Assembly: GCA_002338895.1 (NCBI GenBank)
Contig: DDJH01000238.1
Coordinates: 7,404 to 15,394, forward strand
From: Lentisphaeria bacterium UBA1829
GTDB taxonomy: Bacteria > Verrucomicrobiota > Lentisphaeria > Victivallales > UBA1829
Length of the DNA: 7,991 bases
Direction: 5' to 3'
Below the pieces are notes generated by a model, which saw only the letters and a list, made by a program, of their open reading frames with translations, ran no database searches and was not told the origin of the DNA. A program made the position numbers and the translations under genes. This document shows, piece by piece, positions 1-6,247 of the stretch; within the stretch, counting starts at the first letter, position 1; each line of letters opens with the position of its first letter.

Positions 1-415
1 GAGCAAGTCCCTGAAAATCAGGCAGCATCCTTTTCATCTTGTCGAACAGCTCTCCGCTCTCCTGTTCCGACAGCGGCGCCGAGGGTTCAATAATCTCCGT
101 TGCCCGTTCCGACGTCGAGCACAGCAGTGTCGTGCAGGTTCTGGTGCATCCCTCCACCGGAATGGAGAGTGCCGGAAGCCCTTCCTCTTCGAGCGCATCC
201 GACAGCAGTTTCCCGACGACTCCTCCCAGCGGCTGCAGCACCACCGCTTCCGCCCGTCCCCACCGATGCGCCGCCCGGATGAAGTTGATTCCCTTTCCGG
301 AAGCCGACGCCCGGCACGATTCCGCCCGGTTCACTCCGCCGGGAAGCAGAGTTCGGAAAACGAGAGTCTTCTGATATGCGGGATTCAATCCCAGAGCAAG
401 GATCCTCTGCATCAT
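1..415 (-). CDS. PfkB-family sugar kinase, 1-phosphofructokinase-like (3' end cut by window edge)
   Basis: Reading the minus strand from ATGATG at 415-410 gives 138 open codons that run off the left edge, so only the N-terminal part is present. The protein resembles the 1-phosphofructokinase/tagatose-6-phosphate kinase branch of the PfkB (ribokinase) fold. Visible motifs are LGLNPAYQKT at residues 8-17, PGGVNRAE at 25-32, the sugar-binding SGKGIN at 39-44 (usually GGKGIN) and TEIIEPSAPLSEQE at 106-119. Family members phosphorylate a phosphosugar with ATP in the cytoplasm; the exact substrate cannot be read here, and the catalytic Asp and ATP site lie outside the window. The start follows the upstream stop by 7 bases and has no clear SD, which suggests translational coupling to the Cdc123-like gene. 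The next in-frame upstream codons reach a stop at 439-437 without another start. Confidence 0.85.
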   Translation of the reverse strand, partial: MMQRILALGLNPAYQKTLVFRTLLPGGVNRAESCRASASGKGINFIRAAHRWGRAEAVVLQPLGGVVGKLLSDALEEEGLPALSIPVEGCTRTCTTLLCSTSERATEIIEPSAPLSEQESGELFDKMKRMLPDFQGLA

Positions 416-422
416 CGGCCGA

Positions 423-1145
423 TCAGAAGGAGACGTTCACATCACCGGAGATCATGCACGGCGGCGGAACCAGCAGACACCCGAGCGGCTCTTTCACTTC
501 GCGGTTCCAGTCCCTGTACATCAGCGGATCGGTGGGCTCTCCCCACGGATTCAGATCCATCACGATCACTTTCCTCTTGCAGGTGATGTAGATGTCGACC
601 GTCAGCGTGTCAACGGGAAGCAGTCCTTTGATCTCCTCAAAGAACCGTTTTGCCACATTCCAGTAATCCTCCTGCCGGTGGACAAGACGGCGGTAGTGGC
701 GGATCAGGAAACGCTGACTCATTGCCAGCAGTTCGCCGTTCCGGATGAAGAGCCGGTATTCGCGGGGGATGTCGAACACCCGGAATTTGCGTACGCAGAT
801 GCACTGAACATCTCCCGCCGCCGCCAGAGCCCGGATCTTCGCGCTTCCCGCCAGCGAAATCCACGCGCTTTCCGCGGAAACCACGGATCCGCGTTTCGAC
901 GAAAGAAAACGCGGGGAATCGGTCGGCGCCGCAAAGTCCGTCGAGACAAAATGTTTCCCATGGAACGGGCGCATTGCCTCCGAGATCCGCCGGATTGCGG
1001 AAATCGCATATTTTCCGGAATATTCTCCGGCTGCAAGCGCTTCAATCTCCGGATCGCGCAGGAAGGCGAAGGTCGCCGGCATGGAACAATGGGCAAACAG
1101 CGGATAATAGTTCTGTACCCGGAATACATCGTGCGTGTCTGACAT
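423..1145 (-). CDS. Cdc123/D123-like ATP-grasp protein
   Basis: The 240-residue protein matches the Cdc123 (D123) family along its whole length. VQNYYPLF at 10-17 corresponds to the family's N-terminal Q-x-x-WYP-x-F. FVSTDFAAPTDSP at 66-78 corresponds to the PKLNWSxPKDA segment. ICVRKFRVFDIPREYRLFIR at 116-135 followed by NGELLAMSQR (136-145) matches the LRKW..I.P..EFRCFVR...AISQR core. VDIYI at 183-187 and MDLNPWGEPTDPLMY at 196-210 match the metal/ATP-binding DVY and DFNPWGxxTDxLLF motifs. In eukaryotes Cdc123 is an ATP-binding assembly factor for eIF2; bacterial homologues are known as a divergent ATP-grasp clade of undefined function. The start has a strong SD (AAGGAGG, 8 bases from ATG). 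It lies 20 bases after the membrane-protein gene and 7 before the sugar kinase, in a cluster with gltX and def. It ends in TGA. The family assignment is secure; the bacterial substrate is unknown. Confidence 0.85.
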   Translation of the reverse strand: MSDTHDVFRVQNYYPLFAHCSMPATFAFLRDPEIEALAAGEYSGKYAISAIRRISEAMRPFHGKHFVSTDFAAPTDSPRFLSSKRGSVVSAESAWISLAGSAKIRALAAAGDVQCICVRKFRVFDIPREYRLFIRNGELLAMSQRFLIRHYRRLVHRQEDYWNVAKRFFEEIKGLLPVDTLTVDIYITCKRKVIVMDLNPWGEPTDPLMYRDWNREVKEPLGCLLVPPPCMISGDVNVSF

Positions 1146-1165
1146 GAGAAATACCTCCTTGTCGA

Positions 1166-2122
1166 TTAAAAAAAGTCCTCATCCTCCGGCGGCGGATTCA
1201 CCGAGCGGTTGACTGCGGAAAACGCCAGCATCTGATAAATGAAGAATGTGACAAAAAAAACGGTTTGAAAACTGAGAAACGGCAGCGAAAGCGCCGTAAA
1301 CAATCCGGCAATAATCAGCGGAGGAAACGCCGCATAAACCATGATCGTCATCAGCCGGGGGAACCCGATCTTCCGATCCCCCTGCGGCGTAAACAGATTC
1401 TGCGCTCCGGCGAACAGAAACGTGATCATCAGCGCCGTAAAAAACAGTCCGGCAAACGCGGAAACGCCGAGAAAGAAATTATACACCGTCGAAACCGACG
1501 AAACCAGACTGGGAAGCGGAATTGTCAACGCATTCCCCCCGTCTTCCGCCTTTTTCTTTTTCTCTTCCGCAGTCTTTTCCTGTTTCCCGAAATAGTTCTT
1601 CTGCACATAGTTCCTGATCTCTTCCGCAGTAAACGGTGTGGAGGAAAACGCGTTCAGCGGCAGCGGCGGAACCGTCTGATCCGGAGAGGGCAGGGGAAGC
1701 GGGAGCAGAATGAATCTCTCTTCTCCCTCCACGGTGCTCCACAGCAGAAATCCGCGCGGTGTCCACAAGATCCCGGCCCGCTCCTTCCACTGATCCATTT
1801 TTCCGAGAACATCCGCGGAAAACGGCATGTAGTCCAGACGCAGGTCCCGTGTCAGAATAAACGTTTTCGCCCGTTTTGCATGACGGGCCGGATACGACGT
1901 TCCATCCTGTATGACCAGTGCTCCGAAATAATTCCCGAGCGCTTTGGAGATGATCTGCCTCGGCTCCCGGAGTTCCGCTATCTTGAAAACGGAAATCACC
2001 AGGGCCAGAAGAATGCACAGCAGAAACAAATGAAAAATCGCCCGGAACGGATTCCGGTTCATCAGACTCGGGAAAACCGAGGGTCCCGAGCATACGGCCG
2101 TTATGGTCTGAAAAAACTGCAT
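1166..2122 (-). CDS. Multi-pass membrane protein of unknown function (DUF1189/Yip1-like layout)
   Basis: This is a 318-residue protein with four likely membrane helices: about 28-47 (IFHLFLLCILLALVISVF), 212-240, 257-279 and 281-303. Residues about 50-200 form a soluble loop with a proline-rich stretch (140-156) and a short charged segment with a run of lysines (EEKKKK, 186-191). One N-terminal helix, a large middle domain and a C-terminal helix bundle recall DUF1189 or Yip1-type proteins, but I do not recognise a diagnostic motif, so that is only a suggestion. The tail PPPEDEDFF is acidic. The ATG lies 3 bases after the def stop, with only a weak SD inside the end of def, so it is probably translationally coupled. 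The downstream gene begins 20 bases after its TAA. Its place between def and the Cdc123-like gene implies co-expression, not a known role. Confidence 0.7.
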   Translation of the reverse strand: MQFFQTITAVCSGPSVFPSLMNRNPFRAIFHLFLLCILLALVISVFKIAELREPRQIISKALGNYFGALVIQDGTSYPARHAKRAKTFILTRDLRLDYMPFSADVLGKMDQWKERAGILWTPRGFLLWSTVEGEERFILLPLPLPSPDQTVPPLPLNAFSSTPFTAEEIRNYVQKNYFGKQEKTAEEKKKKAEDGGNALTIPLPSLVSSVSTVYNFFLGVSAFAGLFFTALMITFLFAGAQNLFTPQGDRKIGFPRLMTIMVYAAFPPLIIAGLFTALSLPFLSFQTVFFVTFFIYQMLAFSAVNRSVNPPPEDEDFF

Positions 2123-2125
2123 GGA

Positions 2126-2737
2126 TTATGACTTCACATGATTGATTTTGAAGTTGCGTTTCCCGGATTTCTTCACGATCTTGTCGATTCCGCTTTTGAT
2201 GGCGTTCAGGTCCTTCTCCTCCAGACGCTGCACAAAAACGATCCCGTCCAGGTGATCGTATTCATGCTGAATGGCACGGGCAAGAAGGCCGCCGCACTCC
2301 AGCTGAATTTCCCGTCCGCCCAGAATCTGAGCATGGAACACGATCGACGCCGGTCGTTTCACCGGCGCATAAAGCCCGGGGACGCTCAGGCACCCTTCTT
2401 CCCGTTCTTCCATCACTTCGCTGCGGGAGACGATCTCCGGATTGACAAACACCAGCGGCATTTTCGGAAGAAGTTCAATCTCTCCGGGCGAGTTTCCACA
2501 GAGCGGATTGCCGTTCTCATCCTCATCCATATACACATGCAGCGCAAACATTCTCAACGGCACACCGACCTGCGGCGCCGCCAGTCCGATCCCGTTGTTG
2601 CGGTACATGGTTTCTATCATTTTTTCTCCCAGGTCGAACAGCTCGTCATCCACTTTCTTGACGACTTTCGCCTTGCCGTTCAAAATGGAATCTCCCAGCA
2701 TGCGGACCGGAAGAGTTTTTTTCTCTCTGGCAAACAT
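2126..2737 (-). CDS. def: Peptide deformylase
   Basis: Peptide deformylase removes the formyl group from the initiator methionine of nascent proteins. It is a cytoplasmic metalloenzyme, normally with Fe2+ or Zn2+. All three family motifs are present: GIGLAAPQ at residues 49-56 (motif 1), EGCLS at 114-118 (motif 2, metal ligand Cys116) and QHEYDHLDG at 157-165 (motif 3, metal ligands His158 and His162, catalytic Glu159). At 203 residues it is slightly longer than typical enzymes of 165-190. There is a short N-terminal extension before the usual start region and a loop around 70-90 (DEDENGNPLCGNSPGE). The ATG has a good SD, GAGGGG, 6 bases away. It starts 24 bases after gltX and ends 3 bases before the membrane-protein gene. 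The formyltransferase gene fmt, a frequent partner of def, is not next to it. Confidence 0.95.
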   Translation of the reverse strand: MFAREKKTLPVRMLGDSILNGKAKVVKKVDDELFDLGEKMIETMYRNNGIGLAAPQVGVPLRMFALHVYMDEDENGNPLCGNSPGEIELLPKMPLVFVNPEIVSRSEVMEEREEGCLSVPGLYAPVKRPASIVFHAQILGGREIQLECGGLLARAIQHEYDHLDGIVFVQRLEEKDLNAIKSGIDKIVKKSGKRNFKINHVKS

Positions 2738-2761
2738 GAAAACCCCTCAATTGGCTGATTG

Positions 2762-4348
2762 TTACAAGGAAAGGGCCCGCGCAATGCGGATCGCGCACTC
2801 GCTTCCCCCGAGCAGTTCGATCGTTTCGCAGATTCCTGCGCCGATCGTAACCCCAGTCACGGCGATTCGGAGCGGCTGTTTCAAATGATCCTGCTGAATC
2901 CCGAATTCCGCTTCGACAGCATGAATCCGGTCGTCCACCTCCTGCGCCGTCAGCGTGTGAGAGCCCTTCACCTTTCCGGCGAACGTCTCCACCGCTTTTC
3001 TTACTGTATCATCACTCAGGAGTTTTTTCAACCCCTTCGGATCATATTCCAGTTCTTCGGCCTTTTGGAAGAAGTATTTCCAGTGTGCGACATCGGCAAA
3101 CGTCTTTGTCCGGGAGTGCATCAGATCGGCCACTTTGTCGAGAAGCGGCGAGCCCGACGCCACGGGACAGAGCTTCTCTGCAAACGGATGAATCTGATTG
3201 CGGAACTCTTCCGGTGACAGTTCCGCAATATACGCTCCATTCATATTCGTCAGCTTCTTCATGTCAAACTGAGCCGGGGAACAGAGCGCCCGTTCGATTT
3301 CGAAGGTCTCCACCAGTTCCTCCCGGCTCATTTTTTCCCGGTCGTCGCCCGGCGACCACCCGAGAAGCGCCAGATAGTTGAACAGTGCCTGCGGAAGATA
3401 TCCCTTCTCCCGGAAATCGCCGACGAAGGCGTCTCCATCCCGTTTGCTGTACGGCTTGCCCGCCGCATTGACAATCATCGGAAGATGCGCATAGCGGGGA
3501 ATCGGGAAGCCCAGCGCCTCGAAAAGAAACAGATGACGATACGTGTTCTCCACATGATCGTCTCCCCGGATAATATGTGTCATTCTCTGCTGCACATCGT
3601 CGTAGACGTTGGCCAGATGGAACACGGGACTTCCGTCACTGCGCACAATAATGAAATCCTTCATGCTGTCAAGCGGCTTGGCAAGCTCTCCCTTGACCAG
3701 ATCGTGGAAAAACACCTCTCTGCGGATAAATTTCATCTTTGCCGCTCCGGAGATCACCTTCTTTTCCTGCGGATTTCCGGAAAGAGTCTTCATGGAATCC
3801 CCGTTCAGGCGGAAGAGCTCATTTCCCGCTGTATCCATCAGGCACAGATCCTTGAATCCGGCAAGAGAGGCCGTATTCTCAACAACTTTCCCTTTCGGAC
3901 TCAGCGTCTGATAGGCCACTGCGCAAAGATTCAGAGTCACGTCGGTATTCGGAGCCAGGGAAATTTCCACCTCTCCGATCGTCCGGACAAACGGCATCGC
4001 ATCGCAGTCATACGGCAGCTTGAACAGAAGAGGCGAATGCTCTTCCGCCGGATTCAGATAATACGCTTTTCCCTTTTCCCGCAACTCCTGCGCGGCCTTT
4101 TTATGCTTTTCGCTCTGAGCGGTCTGATACATGATCTCTTCATCGTAGTCAAGGCCGAGCCATTTCATGCATTCGAGGAGTTTGTCGATCGCCTCCTGCG
4201 TGGAGCGTTCCAGGTCGGTATCTTCAATCCGCAGCAGGAATGTCCCTTTGCAGTGACGGGCGGTCAGCCAGTTGAAGATTGCTGTCCGGATGTTGCCGAT
4301 GTGGACCTGTCCGGTGGGGGAGGGGGCGAAGCGCGCTCTGAAATCCAT
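2762..4348 (-). CDS. gltX: Glutamyl-tRNA synthetase with atypical central insertion
   Basis: Class I aminoacyl-tRNA synthetase that attaches glutamate to tRNA-Glu using ATP. With the start at 4348 it has 528 residues, against roughly 470-490 for most bacterial GltX. Seen in order: FAPSPTGQVHIGNIRTA at 7-23 (HIGH-type motif, here HIGN), FLLRIEDTDLERS at 37-49, DLVKGE at 216-221, FIIVRSDGSP at 232-241, HIIRGDDHVENT at 258-269, AHLPMI at 287-292 and SKRDG at 301-305 (KMSKS equivalent), then the C-terminal anticodon-binding helices. Residues about 98-210 do not look like the usual connective-peptide segment and are about 50 residues longer. The chosen ATG follows AGGAG by 10 bases and gives the standard MDFRARFAPSP opening. 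A longer reading from a TTG at 4408 would begin inside a terminator hairpin. First gene of the minus-strand cluster. Confidence 0.95.
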   Translation of the reverse strand: MDFRARFAPSPTGQVHIGNIRTAIFNWLTARHCKGTFLLRIEDTDLERSTQEAIDKLLECMKWLGLDYDEEIMYQTAQSEKHKKAAQELREKGKAYYLNPAEEHSPLLFKLPYDCDAMPFVRTIGEVEISLAPNTDVTLNLCAVAYQTLSPKGKVVENTASLAGFKDLCLMDTAGNELFRLNGDSMKTLSGNPQEKKVISGAAKMKFIRREVFFHDLVKGELAKPLDSMKDFIIVRSDGSPVFHLANVYDDVQQRMTHIIRGDDHVENTYRHLFLFEALGFPIPRYAHLPMIVNAAGKPYSKRDGDAFVGDFREKGYLPQALFNYLALLGWSPGDDREKMSREELVETFEIERALCSPAQFDMKKLTNMNGAYIAELSPEEFRNQIHPFAEKLCPVASGSPLLDKVADLMHSRTKTFADVAHWKYFFQKAEELEYDPKGLKKLLSDDTVRKAVETFAGKVKGSHTLTAQEVDDRIHAVEAEFGIQQDHLKQPLRIAVTGVTIGAGICETIELLGGSECAIRIARALSL

Positions 4349-4367
4349 CTTCTTTATTCTCCTATAA

Positions 4368-4405
4368 ATAAACACTTTGCCGGGGATTTTCAGCTCGGCA
4401 AAGTG
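4368..4405 (-). terminator. Intrinsic terminator after the TolC-like gene, in the gltX leader
   Basis: The arms CACTTTGCCG (4373-4382) and CGGCAAAGTG (4396-4405) form a perfect 10-bp stem, extendable by a G-T and a G-C pair, around a short loop. Read on the minus strand the stem is followed by TTTATTTAT, a U-rich tract, as expected for rho-independent termination of tolC transcription. The plus-strand side has no T tract, so it works in one direction. The U tract runs almost directly into the gltX SD (AGGAG), so the same structure could also attenuate gltX. Confidence 0.8.
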
Positions 4406-4436
4406 CAATTGAAACGATTCTGAGTGTTTTTGTTTT

Positions 4437-5852
4437 TTATCGGATGTTGATCGCCGCCTCGAGCTGAGCCTTTGCCTGATTCATTTTAACAACCGAGGAA
4501 ACCAGATTCATTTCCGCGTTGACCAGGTCTGTCTGCGCTTCGTTCAGACGGGTGAGTTCCGCGTTACCGGCCTTGTACTCTTCTTCAACAAGGTCTCGGG
4601 TCTGCTTGGTCAGTTCATACGTCTTCTGGAAGAGCTTCACCTGCTTGAGGTATGTGATGTAGTTGTCGTATGCCGCGCGGACATCGGTGATCACGGTGAT
4701 CCAGATTTCCGCCAGATTGTATTCCGCCTGCGCCATGGCCGCCTGTGCCGCTCTGGCGTTGAAGTAGGTGTTTCCGCCTTCAAACAGATTCCAGGAAGCG
4801 GATGCTCCGTAATTGAAGGAGCCCGTGCTGTGATAGGACTTTGTTCCCGACCCGGTATCCAGATAGCGATTCAGTGTGCGGTTGCGGGAATAGCCGAGGG
4901 AGTAATCCACGGACACCGTCGGCCCGAACGCACAGAGGCTCGACCAGAAGGAGAACTTGGCCGCTTCGAGGTTTTCCCGATAGGCCCGGAGATCCGGACG
5001 GTTCGCAAGCGCGGTATCCAGATAGACGGAGATATCCGGCAGAACATCACCTTCCGGAGAAGGCATTTCCGGGAATTTGACCTCATCCGGAATGGTTCCG
5101 TCAGTCAACCCGAGCAGTGCGGCAAGCGCATATTTGTTGTAAGCGTAGGTGTACTGCGCGGAGATCAGATCACTTTCTCCGTTGTTGTAGCGGATTTTGA
5201 AGTTCAGCACATCGCTGAGAGGAACCGCGCCGGCTTCGAATTTCAGCTGAGTATCCTTCAGCAGGTCGGCGCTGTAATTCATATCGGCAATTGCGATACG
5301 CTGCTGGGCGGCGGCGAGCTGAACGTCATTGTACGCATAGGCGACTGCTCGGAGCAGGAGACGGCGGGCGTCATCCTCTTCCGCAACCGACGCCTTCCAG
5401 GAGTGCCGCGCGGAAAGCATGTTCATTTCCCGGACGAGACTGTCAAAAATCAGCCAGGAACCGCCCAGTTCCACTCCATAATTTTCGGCCTGCGAACGGG
5501 TCCGGGAATAGTTGCTGGGGGCATAGACCCGGGAGAAGCTCTGACCGATTGTCGCCGAAACGCTGAGGGTCGGATAGTAGGAGGAGAAGCTCTGATAATA
5601 TCTGGCGCGTGCGGCGGCGATGGCGAAATATTTTGTTTTAAAGCTGGGGTTGTTGTTCAGCGCGATATTCTGAGCCTCTTCGAGGGTCAGCGTGTGAATT
5701 CCCTTCGGAAGAGAGGTCTTTTCCTGCGGCTTCAGGGTCGTGTAGCTGCTCTTGGAAACCCCTTCGAAAGGTTTTTTATAGGTGGCACAGCTTGCGAGGA
5801 GTATGGAACTCAGAGCAGATGTCAAAAGCAAATATACAAGTTTCATCTTCAT
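4437..5852 (-). CDS. TolC-family outer-membrane efflux lipoprotein
   Basis: Outer-membrane channel component of tripartite efflux pumps or type I secretion systems, trimeric and spanning outer membrane and periplasm. From the ATG at 5852 the protein has 471 residues. It opens with MKMK, a hydrophobic stretch and the lipobox LASC at 19-22, so it should be cleaved and lipidated at Cys22. Two outer-membrane efflux repeats follow: LTLEEAQNIALNNNP (about 55-69) starts the first and VYLDTALANRPDLRAYRENL (276-295) the second. Long alanine- and glutamine-rich coiled-coil helices (about 160-245 and 363-468) and beta-strand-like stretches (93-135 and 310-357) fit the family. The TTG at 5900 would extend the protein by 16 hydrophilic residues in front of the signal and is unlikely. 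The SD is weak (GGA 8 bases upstream). No adaptor or inner-membrane pump gene is adjacent, so substrate and partners are unknown. Confidence 0.93.
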   Translation of the reverse strand: MKMKLVYLLLTSALSSILLASCATYKKPFEGVSKSSYTTLKPQEKTSLPKGIHTLTLEEAQNIALNNNPSFKTKYFAIAAARARYYQSFSSYYPTLSVSATIGQSFSRVYAPSNYSRTRSQAENYGVELGGSWLIFDSLVREMNMLSARHSWKASVAEEDDARRLLLRAVAYAYNDVQLAAAQQRIAIADMNYSADLLKDTQLKFEAGAVPLSDVLNFKIRYNNGESDLISAQYTYAYNKYALAALLGLTDGTIPDEVKFPEMPSPEGDVLPDISVYLDTALANRPDLRAYRENLEAAKFSFWSSLCAFGPTVSVDYSLGYSRNRTLNRYLDTGSGTKSYHSTGSFNYGASASWNLFEGGNTYFNARAAQAAMAQAEYNLAEIWITVITDVRAAYDNYITYLKQVKLFQKTYELTKQTRDLVEEEYKAGNAELTRLNEAQTDLVNAEMNLVSSVVKMNQAKAQLEAAINIR

Positions 5853-5899
5853 AAATACGGTCCGTTCGCCTTTATCTTGGTTAGGTTCATCTCTTCTCA

Positions 5900-5969
5900 A
5901 TTATATTTAGTCTGTAACTTACACTCTCTTTGTGCAATCTGCAAATAGAAATCCAAGTTTTTTTGTCAA
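5900..5969 (-). promoter_or_regulatory. Candidate promoter(s) for the TolC-like gene
   Basis: Two possible sigma-70-type signals are visible on the minus strand. One has a perfect -35 TTGACA (5969-5964) with a weak -10 TATTTG (5947-5942) at 16-base spacing. The other has a perfect -10 TATAAT (5905-5900) with no good -35, which would start transcription about 40 bases before the ATG. Both lie in AT-rich DNA with homopolymer runs, so chance matches are possible. Confidence 0.4.
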
Positions 5970-6011
5970 AAAAACGAAAAATTTAATTTAGTAAACAGTT
6001 TAACGGCATTA

Positions 6012-6059
6012 AGAACATGCGGTTTTCTGTGGAAGAAAAAGCGGTTCGCGGGATGTTCT
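6012..6059. repeat. Inverted repeat with nested hairpin in the divergent intergenic region
   Basis: AGAACAT (6012-6018) and ATGTTCT (6053-6059) are perfect 7-base inverted arms. Nested inside are TTTTCT (6023-6028) and AGAAAA (6034-6039), with GC/GC pairs outside them. The block is followed by a further AT-only inverted repeat, AGAAAAAA (6061-6068) and TTTTTTCT (6077-6084). It lies between the two divergent genes. Whether it is a protein-binding site, part of an RNA or chance in AT-rich DNA cannot be decided here. Confidence 0.35.
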
Positions 6060-6093
6060 CAGAAAAAATAATTGTTTTTTTTCTCGCCGGGGT

Positions 6094-6123
6094 CTGGAAT
6101 TTTGGAAAAAATATGCCTATATT
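6094..6123 (+). promoter_or_regulatory. Candidate promoter for the ABC ATPase gene
   Basis: TATATT (6118-6123, five of six matches to the -10 consensus) is preceded at 18-base spacing by a weak -35-like CTGGAA (6094-6099). This would give a leader of roughly 118 bases containing the palindrome and direct repeats at 6161-6201. The support is only consensus similarity. Confidence 0.28.
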
Positions 6124-6160
6124 GTCAGAATAAAGATGATTCGTTGGATAGAGGGTTTGA

Positions 6161-6201
6161 GCGGATCCGCAACCGCGACAGAATTCAGAATCCCGCGACA
6201 G
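6161..6201 (+). promoter_or_regulatory. Operator-like palindrome and direct repeat upstream of the ABC ATPase
   Basis: GCGGATCCGC (6161-6170) is a perfect 10-base palindrome. It is followed by two copies of CCGCGACAG at 6173-6181 and 6193-6201, spaced 20 bases start to start, close to two helical turns. This arrangement would suit a dimeric regulator of a sugar-uptake gene. No regulator family is assigned, and the elements could instead fold in the mRNA leader. Confidence 0.35.
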
Positions 6202-6247
6202 TTTGTTTTATTCTTTTTATTTCAAAAGCCCAAGGAGAACGTGGAAA

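Larger units (their letters stand above)
1..4348 (-). other. Predicted gltX-def-membrane protein-Cdc123-sugar kinase operon
   Basis: Five minus-strand genes follow each other with gaps of 24, 3, 20 and 7 bases. I see no terminator or promoter-like interruption between them, so co-transcription is likely. Two members (gltX, def) serve translation directly and a third (Cdc123-like) is related to a translation-initiation assembly factor. The left end of the transcript is outside the window. The right end is uncertain, because a terminator lies immediately before gltX and no clear promoter is seen between it and the TolC-like gene. Confidence 0.7.

Noticed and set aside
1265..2131. 288-codon plus-strand open frame rich in arginine and lysine
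   Set aside because: The composition is an artefact of reading the membrane-protein gene backwards; there is no SD or family signal.
4349..4408. 20-residue N-terminal extension of GltX from a TTG codon
   Set aside because: It would begin within the terminator hairpin. The ATG at 4348 has a proper SD and gives the canonical family N-terminus.
3485..4423. 312-codon plus-strand open frame opposite gltX
   Set aside because: It is antisense to an unmistakable glutamyl-tRNA synthetase, and its own translation has no motifs.
5853..5900. 16-residue N-terminal extension of the TolC-like protein from a TTG codon
   Set aside because: It would place charged residues before the lipoprotein signal peptide. 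The ATG at 5852 starts the signal directly.
4830..5948. 372-codon plus-strand open frame opposite the TolC-like gene
   Set aside because: It has no recognisable domain and overlaps the well-supported TolC-family gene completely. It looks like a codon-bias shadow.
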